A stretch of 64,000 nt of DNA from NCBI GenBank assembly GCA_033296885.1, contig MU863919.1, positions 1 to 64,000 on the forward strand, given 5' to 3'. Positions 1 to 11,567 of the stretch are shown here, piece by piece. The stretch is from Triangularia verruculosa (Eukaryota > Ascomycota > Sordariomycetes > Sordariales > Podosporaceae). The translations under genes and the position numbers were made by a program. Below the pieces are notes generated by a model. The model was not told where the DNA came from. It saw only the letters and a program-made list of their open reading frames with translations, and did no database searches. Each line of letters opens with the position of its first letter. Position 1 is the first letter of the stretch.

Positions 1-104
1 ATAAAACTATATTCGTCAAAGACAAATATTACATAAGCAATAGTTTTTTGTAGTTATATTAATATATATTACATAGAAATAATATAACTAACAAAATCGA
101 TTTT

Positions 105-1318
105 ATAGGAGCCTTTTTAAACTCCGGCGTGGATTTTGATATATATATTGAAATCCCTGAAGGCCTATACGAATTTAGCTTTAGCAGTAAAGCCGCCATT
201 ACACTACTAAAGCAACACGGTTAGGATCCTTCTGAAGATCAAATTATACTACTAAAGAAGTCCCTATACGGCCTAAAGCAAGCCCCCTATCTCTGGCAAT
301 AGCAGGTAACTGGCCTAGTCAAGAGCCTAGGCTTCCAGCCTTTGACCTCTAATTCGGCTACCTACTATAACGTAAAGGACGGCATCTTCATCATCAGCCA
401 CGTAGATAACTGCCTTCTGGTAGGGCCTTCTATCTAGAAGATCCAAGCCTTGAAGCAAGGCCTAACTAAGGCCTACGATATTGAAGATCTAGGCCCGGCT
501 AAGCTCTTCCTAGGTGTTCAAATTGAACGGGACAGGCCCAAACGCCAGCTGTGGCTTCACCAAGGAGCCTATATTATAGAGGCTATTCAGCACTTTAGCC
601 TCAACACCCACAGGCCTGCAATACCGCTCTCTCCAGGGCTCACTGGCCCTAAAACACCATCACAACCACTAAGCAAGGCAGACCAGAAGCTATATCAACG
701 CCTTATAGGCACTGCCACTTACGCTATAACCCAAACCAGGGTTAATATAGCGCACTCTATCCAGTGGCTCTCACGGCACCTACAGCAGCCTACAGTAGCC
801 CATTTAAAGGCAGCTAAGAAGCTCCTTAGCTACCTATACGGCACTGCCCAACACGCCATTACCTACGGTGCCTCAAGGAATACACAGCCCATAGGGTATA
901 CTAATAGTGATTTTACAGGCTGCAAAATTACTACTCGCTCAACCTACAGCTACGTATTCCTCATTAGTGGAGGTCCAGTAAGCTGGAAATCTAAGCGAGC
1001 CTTAACAGTAGCCTACAGCACCCTCGAAACTGAATATACGGCACTTATGGAAGGCAACCGAGAGGCACTGTGGCTACGAGGCCTATTCAGTGAGATACGG
1101 CGCCCACTCTAGGGACCTACTCCCCTGAAATCAGACAACCAAGGCGCTATTGAGACTGCCTACAACCCTAAGCACCATAGCCGAACCAAACACACCCTCC
1201 TGAAATTCCAGGGCGTAAGAGAGAGTGTTTCAGTAGGTAATATTACTATATCCTTCGTACTTATAGAGGATATAGTTGCTGACGGGTTAATAAAGGCCCT
1301 AATAGCCCCTAAGTTCTA
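105..1318 (+). pseudogene. copia pol remnant (reverse transcriptase / RNase H), multiple in-frame stops
   Basis: One frame reads as copia polyprotein from about 105 to 1318. Recognisable pieces are GAFLNS and IEIPEGLY at the start of RT, SLYGLKQAPYLW at 261-298, a degraded YVDD box reading HVDN near 400-412, DLGPAKLFLGVQ, and then the RNase H-like part with SDNQGAI near 1129 and DGLIKAL near 1280. Stops interrupt this frame at 222, 300, 435, 1110 and 1317, and all are TAG. The longest open piece is 450-1112 (220 residues). The second Asp of the YVDD box is Asn, so even a read-through product should lack polymerase activity. The frame upstream of 105 is AT-rich and only weakly readable. Confidence 0.85.
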
Positions 1319-1408
1319 GCGCTTTTTATAGCTACTGAACTATTCTAAGCCCTACAGTACAATGCTGTAGAGGGGGCTTAGTAGCACCTATATAAGCTAC
1401 AGAGGGGG

Positions 1409-1719
1409 TGTTAACGTGTGGCATATAATAGGTGCCGGGTAAGACCCAGGTGTTGAGGTGCCGGGTCTAGTGTAACCCAAGACCTATTAAAGGGCTCGGC
1501 TCCCAAGGATTTGTTAGCTATCGAAGGGAATCGAAGCCCGTAGAACTAAGCTATACCCTCTATAGCTTAGTAGTCCTATAGGGCACCCTGCTACCCTATA
1601 GGGGCCTAGTGCCCTGTAGAACCTGCTGGAAGACCAGTACACTTGTATAAGTAGACCTCTCCTCTCCTTTTAATCCTGTATGTAGTAAGCAAGTATAAGT
1701 AATAGAGCACAAGTCAACA
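1409..1719 (+). repeat. candidate 3' LTR of the copia element
   Basis: The segment begins TGTTAACG directly after the purine tract AGAGGGGG and ends GTCAACA, giving 311 bp with TG..CA ends. The ends are near-inverted repeats; TGTTGAC at the 5' end would make them perfect, and the difference is a TpG to TpA change as expected from RIP. No 5' LTR is visible, so the 3' border is an inference; a border nearer 1939 is possible because composition stays similar up to there. Confidence 0.45.
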
Positions 1720-1939
1720 ATATACATGTACTTAAAGCCTCTGTATTAGACTAAGTACAAGCACTCAAAGCCTCTGTACTGTGACGTCTTGCCCACTGTA
1801 ATAACAGTGGTCTTGCTTCCTTCAGCACTGCTGTCATACCCCTTTCTTCTGCTTCCGCTACGCACTGCTACAGCGCATAGTTCACTGTAGCTCCCCTGTA
1901 GGCTCTGTATTACAGACCTATAGGGCAACGCAGCAAACA
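1720..1939. other. element-flanking segment, no gene
   Basis: No coding signal. It holds a near-direct repeat containing AAAGCCTCTGTA at 1734-1745 and 1767-1778, and a perfect 7-bp stem with 4-nt loop (CCACTGT/ACAGTGG) at 1793-1810. It may be part of the LTR or of another transposon fragment. Confidence 0.4.
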
Positions 1940-2995
1940 ATAAGTTTATTTTTATTAATATAAGAAACTTATAAAAAAGAAGATATATATTAATAACGAA
2001 AAATAATTTTTAAATAAATTTTAAAGTAGTAAATAAATTGATTTTTTTATCGAATCCGAAGTCCGAAATATTTATTAAATTTTTTTAAAAGTATTATTTA
2101 CTATAAAAGTATTAATATTTATTTTTAATTTAATTAAACTTTATAATAAAACTTATTTTTATTTTTAAATTTTTAATATAATAATAATAAGTTAAAACTT
2201 TAAAATTATTTTCTATTTTAAAATCGAAATTTCTAAAGTATTATAATAAAGTAAGTAGATAAGTTATAATTTAATAAATTTAATTTTAAAAAAGTTCTTT
2301 TTTTTAATAATACTAATTTAAAGTTTCGGTTTACTTTTAAATTTAAAAATTATACTAAAGTTAAATATTAAAAGGAGGTATTTAAAAAGTTTAAAATTAA
2401 TTTAATAATTAAGTGGAATTTTAAATATTATTATTATTATTAATTATAGTAAAAAAAAGTAATTTAGGTTTATATAGGCTTTACTAATAAGAAAGATATA
2501 GAAATTCGATATTTAATTATAAAATTTAAGGTTTTAAATTTATTTTTATATACTTTTAAAAAAGCTATTAATTTATAAAAATTTTAACTTCCTTAAGTAA
2601 TTCGAAAATAAATATTTTTTATTTAATAAAATTTAGGGTTTTAAAGTATTTAAGTAAATAAAAATTTATTAATTTATTAAATTAAAAGTAAAAAATAATA
2701 AAAAATATATATTCGATTTAAAGTTTAAACGTTTAAGTATTATAATTATATTATTATTATTTTAAAAGTTTATAAAGAAATAAATTTATATAGGAATTTA
2801 ATTTATAATTATTTAACTTTAAGGTTAGGTAAATATTTTAGCTAACTTAATAATACTTTTAATAATTAAATAAAACTAATTAAACTAATTACTTAGATTA
2901 CTTAACTTACCTAATAACCGGCTTTAGTAACGGAATTTTCCGGTTTAAAGGTAGCTAAAGCGTGGTTAAATTTATTTAATTTAACTAGCAAAGTT
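1940..2995. repeat. extreme AT-rich RIP-like tract
   Basis: About 1 kb made almost entirely of A, T and TpA steps, with C and G left mainly in CpG or short CCG contexts. No open frame of note. Both edges are abrupt: the composition falls at about 1940 and recovers at about 2995. This is the usual appearance of heavily RIP-mutated repeat DNA in Pezizomycotina; the original repeat family cannot be recognised. Confidence 0.75.
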
Positions 2996-3207
2996 TAACA
3001 GAGCCGATCACGCCCTTACCCGCTCATAATTCTTTTTCTTTTCTTTTGCCCTGTAACCCTTCCATCCTCGTAAACAATAAAGCTAAAAAGTGTACTGGGC
3101 AGCCTCATCCAGCTCCCAGAATGAAGATAACAGTTCTGTAATTTTGAAAACACGACAGACATAGGTAAAAAAGGCCCTGCCTCCAGAGAGAACGCAAATT
3201 CCGCCTG

Positions 3208-3238
<31 letters not shown>

Positions 3239-3458
3239 AAACAACAACGTTGATATCCGCTGGCAACAACAAACATGACAAAAACATGAAACCCCACCGC
3301 CTCAACAAGAGCAACGTAAAAGAGCCTAATCATCATCAAATCCCGCCTTGTAAAGCCATCAATTTTCCCTCCATAGCTCGATAATCCCTTCACTTTCCCA
3401 GTTTTGAATTTTCCCTCGCTTGCCGTTCCGTTCCATATTCCACCAAAAAGAAAAAACA
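2996..3458. other. downstream region of the zinc-cluster gene; (CAA)n microsatellite
   Basis: Normal composition resumes here. It contains a pure CAA repeat at 3208-3237 (10 units). Probably the 3' UTR and terminator of the minus-strand gene ending at 3459; short frames here are low-complexity artefacts. Confidence 0.5.
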
Positions 3459-6400
3459 TCAGAAAGCACCCCCATCCATCCCAAACCCATCCATGGGGTT
3501 ATCCATGGCCATGTACTCCAGCAAATCCAGCCCGCCCACATTCACGCCCTCCGCCGTCATCGACACGGACGTACTATTGTCAATATTCTGGAAGAACGCC
3601 GGTCCAGTCGGCAAATACCACATCTCGTTTCCGGGGTTGGTCCAGTCGTCCATAAACGCATTGGTATCCAGCCCGTTGTGGCTATGAGCGTTGTTGCCGT
3701 TGTTGCTATTGCTGCCGTCCAAGCCGGTGGTGGCGGCGGGCGTGGAGGGCCCAAACATGGATGCTGAGCCAGTCGGGTAAGGGAAGCTACCCGTTGTAAG
3801 ATCCCATGGGGTAGCTGAGATGTTGGCCGGGGTTGTTGAGCGTTCTATTGCACATACATGTTAGTTTTGGAGATGGAATAATGGGAAAGCGGAAGAAACA
3901 TACCAGCAGCACCAGCTCCTTCTCTCAACTTCAACCACGGATCCGCTACACCATGATGATGCTGTTGGTGGTGCAACCCATGCCCATTAACCCCGCCATG
4001 GTGATGACCATTGACATCCCCATGACCATGATGACCCATCATGCCTCCCATCCCATCCGGCTGCCCGGCCGACGAACCCGCCGGCGGTGCAGGTGGTGGC
4101 GGCGCATGGATAAACCGGTTCCTCAGTCTCCCCGTTAACGTCTCCAACATATCCGCAAACCTGATCCCCAAGTGGACATCGTCAACGACACAGTTCCTCA
4201 ACGCGCTGACGGTTTGGTCCATCAACCCAATGCTAATCTCCACATCCGACTTTGGCGCTCCCAGCGCAAAAGTCTTCAGCAAGAACATAGCACCAGAAAT
4301 GATCCTGAAGTATGTCCTGACTGGCGCATGCTTCAGGTAGTCATCCGGCAACAAACCCTCCACCACGGTCCGGAGCAGATTTCGGCTGCCATTAACAACC
4401 TCTCTCACATACTCCTGATCCTCAACACCAAAACCGCCCAACTGCCCAAGCGGCAGCTTGCCGTAGTAGTGCTGGGTCTGCGGTGACAACTGTGGCCCAG
4501 ATTGCCCTGATACACTCCCACCTGCCTCACCCCCTGCAGCAGTTCCACTGCCCCCGTTAGGCCCCCCACCGGCGTTGTTAGTGCACCGTTCGACGACAGC
4601 CTGAAGGGAAAGCGAGTTGATGTAAATCCGGACATACTCATACTCAATTGTGAGTATGTGCCTGATGTATGGTGGCATCCTGAATCTCTCAAAGTGGTTC
4701 CACCAGTCCCTCAGCAGAGGTTGGAATTCTTTGAGCAAAGAGATGTACTTCCCGCTCTGGATGATGTCAGTCGTATGCTTCCTCGACCTGAACAATTTCT
4801 CGTTGCCCAGATGCATCGCGTTGCTGATACCCGCCCAGCAGTGAATGATCTGATCATCGAGTTCCAAATCAGGTATGTAGTTGAATACGTTCGACAGCGA
4901 CGACTGGTTCGTCCCGGGCGTGTTCCCTTCCACTGTATTGGGCCTCCTCTTGAAGGTGTACTTCTCGTCCGACCTTCGCAATTCGTCAGGGACCATGTTC
5001 GTCCAACCTAACCTTCCGGCCAGCTGGCTGAGGTAGATCAGCAGCAACCTCTTGATCCTGCTCGCTCGAAGCCGGTACGCTTCTTCCTCGTACTCCGGCC
5101 TGGCAATGGCCCCGGTCTCAAGCAGCTCGTCGATGTCGTCGAATACGCCCAACTCATACGCCAGCCCCATTCCAGTGCTTAACAACATCCAGCACATCCT
5201 ATCACTCCTCCACGCAGGCTCCAGCCAGCTTTCGATTCTGGGACCTCCGATCCTTCCCCCGGGCCGATGATTGTCGCTGTCAGTTGGGCTTTGCGAGCTG
5301 AAATCAGGCAGGAGAAGCTCATCGGTGGCCTCATTTGGCGGAAAATGGAGTGCACGAGGGTGCCACTCTGTCAGGATCATCAACGACTCGATGGTACCTA
5401 GTGTTCGGAGACTTCCTCTCCGCAGGCCCCTCCATGGTGCCGTGCTCGAGTTCTGCATATCATCTGCTCCCGAGCCGCAGAAGCCACCGCCGAATGCCTC
5501 CTGACCCCAGACAACCCGTTCGATCATACCACGAAGATATGTCCACAGTTGTTCATGAATGGCATGTGAGCGGCAGTGACCGCCGGTACCGGGCATTTTA
5601 CGGTACCTAGAGGCGATTGTCAAGAGTGTCACAGTGAGTATCGGTTCCTCAGTCAATAACGTCAAGTGCGAGGACGGAGTTTGGAATGTCGGTGGCGATA
5701 TGGGTGTAAGTGGTGAAAGATACTTGTAATAACTGAGCCATAGTCAGCAATGATCTCCTCAGAAACGATACCAGTGCGGTCCATACTAATCAATGTAATC
5801 AATTGCTTCCTGGGCAGTAAACCATCCTGCACGTACGAAGCGGAATCTGGCCCAAGCCTTGAGGGCCTCTTCCTTGCCAAGATCCGGCAATTGCTCGGTC
5901 TTGCTAAGCTCCGGGTCGATGTGCTGGTCAACAGTCGGGCCATCCGGTCTGGAGGGGTGTCGAGTATGGTGGTAGGTCCCCGGTGTGATCGTATTCGACG
6001 ACTTACGGGAGTCAACATGATCGTGGGCATGAACGGAGTGGGAGTGGGAGTGTGAATGGGTATGCGCCTGTGACTGCGCAACTCCCCGAAGTGGAGCGGG
6101 GTTTTCAACCAGCTTGTGCGACGAGCTGTCCGTAAGTCAGTTTCCCATTCCTCCAACGCCGATAACAGTAGAGAAACCACTAACTTGTCCGTAGCAGCCT
6201 TGTAAAGCAAATCCAGCGCGTCATGCGGCCCATACACCTCCCTCCTCATCATTGTTTTGGCCTCAAAGTTCTCCAGTGGCGTATTCGGCTCCCCATTCCC
6301 AAACTCCCCACCACCCACACTCCCCCCTCTTTCTCTCCCAGACAACAAGTCATTGGGCCTCTTCAGCGGTATCGACCTCCCCCGGCTACCTCCGGGCGTG

Positions 6401-6936
6401 AGTGGAACCTCGCTGTAGAGGCGTCGATCGTACGCGGCGGTGCTACTCGCCGGTGACTCTGCCGTGGTCTTGAGCTGCTTCCTACCATTCCTCAAGATGT
6501 ATTCATCCTGCTCCAGGTCCTCCTCCACAGACCCATCATCGACCTTTCTCTTCCGCCTCGTCGCGCTAAAATAACATTCTTTGCTCTCGCGGCGGCATCG
6601 TACACAAGGGGGTTCGTGTGGATCGTCGACAGATCCCAAATCGCAGCGGACTTTTCGACGACGGCAGGGTATGCACGCTTGATACACCCGCTTATGTTGC
6701 TGCGGTTGTCCGCCCTGTCCCTGGGTAACAGAGGACTGCGACCGTTCTCGGTGGTGACCCGGACGCGATGGGGGAGAGACGGCCCCACCACCACCGGAGC
6801 CGGCCCCGGCGGAGCCACTCGGTGGCGGATGCCCAGAAGCGGAGCCTCCTGCGGCAGCGGACGAAGACACGCCGGCGGCGGCGGGTGAGATTGGCGACAT
6901 TGACAGCTGTGCGGCCGAGGCGGCAAATTGCGCCAT
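3459..6936 (-). CDS. Zn2Cys6 fungal-specific transcription factor (possibly Aro80/ARCA-like)
   Basis: Exons in minus order: 6936-6185, 6125-5787, 5732-3904 and 3844-3459, giving 1101 residues. Near residues 86-117 is a zinc binuclear cluster with spacing C-x2-C-x6-C-x12-C-x2-C-x6-C (ACIPCRRRKVRC ... PPCVRCRRESKEC), followed by a basic stretch. The middle homology region follows in the long third exon (LLTEEPILTVTLLTIASRY onwards), as in fungal Gal4-type activators. Two His-rich tracts flank it: one made of repeated HS dipeptides after the first intron, and one near the end of the long exon. The C-terminus is rich in Asn, Asp and Met, like an activation region. I placed the start at MAQFAASAAQ, because the frame upstream translates a CA microsatellite. 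The long loop between cysteines 3 and 4 suggests an Aro80/ARCA-like family, but that subfamily call is weak. Expected to act in the nucleus. Confidence 0.85.
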
Positions 6937-9329
6937 GACGGGGCAAGCGGCGGGTTTGGGGTGGGATGCAGTCGGCCCCGGCTGCGGGAGTCGGCAGACA
7001 GCAACACACACACACACACACGTCACTGTTGCTTCGGCGTCGTTTGCCTATTTCTCGAGTGTGTTGCTTAATCGTTCGCCCTATAGAATTGTCTCAATCG
7101 CTAGGTAATTCGTTGCTGGTCGGCCCCAGAATTCCCGAGGAGCGTTGCGCGCGCGCGACGAGTCGGCTTGAAGCGGTTTGCGGTGGGTGAAGGGGGGAGT
7201 CGGGGTTCAAGGGAAAGTCGGGATGGAACCTGCTTTTGGGGCTAGAAGGGCCCCATTCAAAATAAATTCCCGGGGACTGCTGGGGGGCAACCTGAAAGGC
7301 TGAAGAGGAAAAGACGCCCCGGGCGAGCTAGCCACGGTGGCCTGGGCGTCCCCTGTGCCGCTGCGGGGTGAGCGAAGGAGGAGGGGGTGCGGGAAACGAG
7401 CGCAACGGATGTCCACAGAGGGGACTCGAGGGAGCCTATCAGAGTACAAGACAAGACAAGGCAAGCTCTTACACCTGCCTAGCTGCGTCTAGAAACAATA
7501 TCGCTGAAGAACAAGCGGCTCGATGTACTCGATCTCGAGTCCATCAAGGTGGCTCTTTGAGCGTTTCGTGGCGTCAACACTTTCCTCTGTAGGTCAAGTG
7601 TCGGATGACCTCGGCAAACGTGTCCAAAGAAGCGCGCTGCAATCCTTGTTTTCCCCTCCTCGTGCCTCGTGTGGCGGTGTGTGTAAGTGTAAGAGTGAAG
7701 TTACGAAAAGTACACGAAAACTCCCTATTCCATTTCAGATCGAGAGTATCAATTGGATAGGAAACAATCGGCTTGCCTTATCCGCCCCGATTATATGTCC
7801 ATTCGGTGTCGGCCGGGCGTTGGTTACCCCAATGTGTAACCATGCATTGATAACGCTTCAGCCTCCAGTCACTCTTGCATATCCCGTCAAGATACTGCAT
7901 AAAGGGTCTCTCCTTCTCCGATCTCTTTATCTTTTCTGGCCATGAACAAAGGCTCAACGCAACAATCGATTGTTACGCACGAGTATCATGCATAACGCTC
8001 GCAACTATCAGACTCCGCAAATCGACGAATCGAATACTCATAGGAAGCATGCGTAGCCAAAAGACAAGTCACTGGCTTGTCCGTGGAGTCCGTGCCGTGT
8101 AAAACCTGGGTCACGTTTTCCAACAATTCCAAGTTTGACGGAGGTCATGTGGTCTTTCAACTCAGCCTCCCCATTAACCACTCATCAAGCAGCGTTTTTT
8201 TCCACCTCGTTCTGGCTCGGTGAAATTGAGCAAGTATCTTATACACCTACTTACCTTGGCTGCGCAGGAACAACTAAGCCAGCATAAAAAGGAACATCCC
8301 CTGGAATACTCAGCCACCATCAAGACGCCTGCCAGTGTCATGAGCCCTATGAATCGGTGACGCCGCGTACCTTGCATCCATATCACCACCCGTCACCAGA
8401 GGTGGAAATTTCTGATCACCGATCGATATCACCAAAACTACCATCACATGCTCAAGGACACCACCAAACCCCCGCCGATTAGTTACGCGCCAGTGCGATG
8501 AAAAGTCCGGACATTCGGGTGTCGCACCCGTAGATCACAACTGTGACTGATACCTCGTGCTTGGCCAATCCCATAAGAGCTTCTAACCTCAGTGTCATCC
8601 ATTGCCTATAAACGTGACCACAACTCTCCCCTAGCATTCCATGTTATGTCATAGCAGATATATATCATTCACGTCTACCCATCGTAGTAAGACACATTTA
8701 CAAAACCAACAGTCACGCCACCCACCATCATCACCTTCACCTGCCTCCAAAAATTCCACAAAGTCCATTATCTCTGCCCTGACTAAACGACCTATGGTTT
8801 TCCGAAAGCAGCTCAGAGAAGAAGTTAACCAGTCCCATGCCAGTCCAGTTCATCCTCCTCAATCTGAACCACCCTTCAGTTTTCCACCTCGATCTTTTGT
8901 GCTCACTGGGGCTCATATTGAGAACTAACCTGTTCCGTAGCCAGAGGCATGATAGCATAGTAAACGGAGAAAAAGAAAACCCCAGCCCTTCCCATATAAT
9001 AGTATTTGCTGAACTTGATAAGCGAAAGATTAGAGCCTTCTCGAAATAGTGTGGAAGCTCTTGCCTTTCCGCTCCACAGACTAAAAGAAGACCGCCAACC
9101 TGCAAAGACACGAGCCCGATGACGCCAGCGAAAAAAAAAAGAGAAAGATTTGATCCCCTCGAGTCAATCAAAGCCAAGCTTCACTTCGTAAAGGCAAGTT
9201 CTCTCCTCTTTTTTTGTCTTCCTAGACGCCCAGAACGCCATTGCAAATGCATCGCAGTTGTGTTGTGTTGTGTTGTGTTTGTGTGAAGAAATCAGATGTA
9301 GGGAAACAAGGAGCGCGGTAAAGGCGCCC
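6937..9329. other. intergenic, 2.4 kb, no supported gene
   Basis: Upstream of the zinc-cluster gene and downstream of taf14. A CA repeat lies at 7005-7021 in the presumed 5' leader of the transcription factor. Open frames, the longest about 146 codons at 8737-9177 on minus, show no domain or splice continuity. A tandem TTGTG/TGTTG run lies near 9257-9280. Confidence 0.5.
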
Positions 9330-10132
9330 TTAGTCCCTGCCGAGGACGTTGGCACGTTGCTGAGAAATAAAAGTTAGCAAATCGAACTGCCACAATAAAC
9401 AAATAAAGACCAAACTTACGAGGTAATCCCAAAGCACCTTCATCAGGGAATCCGGCAGGGTGTACAAGTCCACCGAGAACTCCCCCTGGTCGATGTTGTT
9501 CTGAATGAATGTCCCGTCATCCTTCCCATCATGGATCATCTGGATCACCTGGAGCAAGTCGTCCTCGCTGAGCTTCACCAAGCCATCCGCCATCTTCTCC
9601 ACGTCAAACGTCTTCTTCTTCTTGCTGCCATCGCCCTTCTTCAGCTGCTTCCTCTCCTCATCAGATGGCAGAGGACCCGTCTCCCTCAGCAACGCCTGAA
9701 GCGCCTGACTCGGGTTCTTGAAAACGGCAGGGTGGATGTTCTCGTACTGAGGGGCCGCGAAGTTGAGGTCGTGAACAATGGTCTGCTTCCCGCCCTTCTC
9801 GGTGGTGTAGAGCTCAATCTGCATCTCAAACTCGCCCCAGCCCTCGTTAGTGCAACGGAAAGGCGGCTCAGTGAATGCTGTAGTTTCCCGTTAGCATACA
9901 TCCCCATTCCAAAGATCTTTCATCATGTGGACATACTCTGAACGGGATTGTCGAAACTTGGGTGCAAGTTGTAAACGACCTTGGTGAAGCACCTGGCCTG
10001 CCTCTCCTTCCCATCCTGATCGAGAATGTACACCTCAATCGTCCACTCCTTCATCGGAAACCCTTCATTGACAGGAGGCTTATCAATGTTGTGCTGCTCC
10101 GTCACGATCTTGACCTTGCGTTCGACAATCAT
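9330..10132 (-). CDS. taf14: YEATS-domain protein Taf14 (TFIID/TFIIF/remodeller subunit)
   Basis: Exons 10132-9937, 9877-9420 and 9359-9330 give 227 residues, close to the 244 of yeast Taf14. The N-terminal half is a YEATS domain, the acyl-lysine histone reader, with KEWTIEVYILDQDGKE, NLHPSFDNPVQTF and PPFRCTNEGWGEFE, the last spanning the first splice junction. A Lys-rich linker leads to a C-terminal extra-terminal-like helical domain (VDLYTLPDSLMKVLWDYL), which in yeast Taf14 binds partner peptides from TFIID, TFIIF, SWI/SNF, INO80 and NuA3. The ATG at 10132 is the first in frame. The last intron (9360-9419) is exactly 60 nt and stop-free, so retention would only insert 20 residues near the C-terminus. 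Yaf9 is the alternative YEATS family, but the C-terminus fits Taf14 better. Confidence 0.9.
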
Positions 10133-11567
10133 GGTTCTGGCGTCCCTGTTGCTGCTGTGACGTGTGGTTCTGTTTGAAGCGACCCTGAGACGATCAATGG
10201 GTTGGGCGATAGAACTCTGGGCGGTGGATGAGTGCAAGCGGGCAGCGGGGCGACTGCGTCTCGAGTTGAGTCCTGGATAGAGGAGAATTTGCAGGTTAGC
10301 GATGAATTCCAAAACTCGAGGGGATGTTTGCGCCAGTTGCGGGTCAGCCTCGAAGCTTGCTGCGGTTTCTCTCTCTCTCTCGGCGCTTGCCTCGACCCTC
10401 GTGATTGGTCAGTCGGGATGGTCGCGTGAAGCTCCTTGCCTAAAGCTAGGCAGCAAGGGAAGAAGCTATTCCCAACCTCCCTCCAAACCACTCTCCAAAC
10501 CACTCTCCAAACCAGTGTAAAGAAAGCAGTAGTGTGTACCTTGCTAGCAAAAAAAAAAGTATCTGTGTAACTGTTGTATGTCTGCGACTCGGTTCGCGCA
10601 AGTTGCGATGTTGTTGGTGGGGGCAGAGAAAGCAAGAAAGCGGTTGAAGCAATTCCCAAGTGTGTTCGTCAAATACTCCAAAAGAGAGGGAACGCGCTGC
10701 TGACTGCAACCAACGACACGACCCATTCACCACCAAAGCCAAGCGTGAATCACTTACCGTTGGGACCTGCGCTCGAGCCATTGTGGCTGATGGGGCGAAG
10801 GGGAGCCATTGCATTCAGAATTGTGGCGCGTGCTCGATGTCGGGAATATCCGGAGTTTAGCCGTGTGCTCCTGAGAGTGTAAAGTGGTAGGAAGTCTGGC
10901 TCCGTCAAGACGCACGGACGAAATATGTAGGGACAAAACAACAAGCGCCGGTAGGTGAAGAGCGACAAGTTAGAACAGTGGAGGTCGGAAGTGAATTCAA
11001 TGTTTGAACCGTCGGCATCTGTTGTTTTAGGAAAGAGAGCAGTGGACTGCTAGGGAAGGTGAGGAGCCCGTCGTCGTTGCCGTTGTTGTGGCACGACCTT
11101 GTTTACTTGTCATCAAACAAACAGAAACCTCCAGATTAGTCGTCCGGTGAGATAGCAGCTCCCAGGGCAGGTCCTTCCTTCCTCCTCCCTCGGCCCTGGA
11201 TGGCAAGGCTTATCGCGGACGCGTAAACAGAGCAGTTTCAAAAGTCAGATCATCAGAGAGACATGAGATGGATAATTCAAGCGAAAACTTGATGCTACGT
11301 AATTGGTCTATCTACAGCTGTCTCGCTGATCATTCGCTTCCAAATTGGAAGACTTTCCTCCTTCTTGTTCTCGCTGAGGTTTGGCTGGCATAAGTCACCA
11401 GGCCTGGGGTGTCCCGTATCGTGATGGTCATAATGCAATCCTCCTCATTCTCACAGTTCTTCCACAATCCATCGCCGGGGGTAGTTGTTGGGTAGTTGGG
11501 CTTAAGAAGGTTGTTTACTTATTCCTGAGCATATGTCCTTTCCATAAAGTTAAAAGATGTTCTTGGC
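10133..11567. other. intergenic, no supported gene; 12-bp tandem repeat
   Basis: Upstream of taf14 and downstream of the RanBP1 gene. Contains three near-perfect copies of a 12-bp unit (CTCCAAACCACT) at 10481-10515 and an A10 run near 10549. No domain-bearing frame was found on either strand. Confidence 0.5.

Larger units (their letters stand above)
1..1719 (+). mobile_element. Ty1/copia LTR retrotransposon, 3' part, inactivated
   Basis: The 3' half of a copia-type element: degraded reverse transcriptase, RNase H-like region, a purine-rich tract (1401-1408) and a candidate 3' LTR. The order RT then RNase H just before the LTR is typical of Ty1/copia rather than gypsy. The 5' half, with gag, protease, integrase and 5' LTR, is not in the window, so the element either runs off the left edge or is truncated. 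Interrupted reading frames and loss of a catalytic RT residue make it non-autonomous. Confidence 0.85.

Noticed and set aside
6937..7026. N-terminal extension of the zinc-cluster protein starting MTCVCVC
   Set aside because: It translates a CA microsatellite; the downstream ATG at 6936 gives a normal N-terminus.
8737..9177. 146-codon minus frame between the zinc-cluster and taf14 genes
   Set aside because: No recognised domain, no splice partners, and low-complexity composition; likely chance in an intergenic region.
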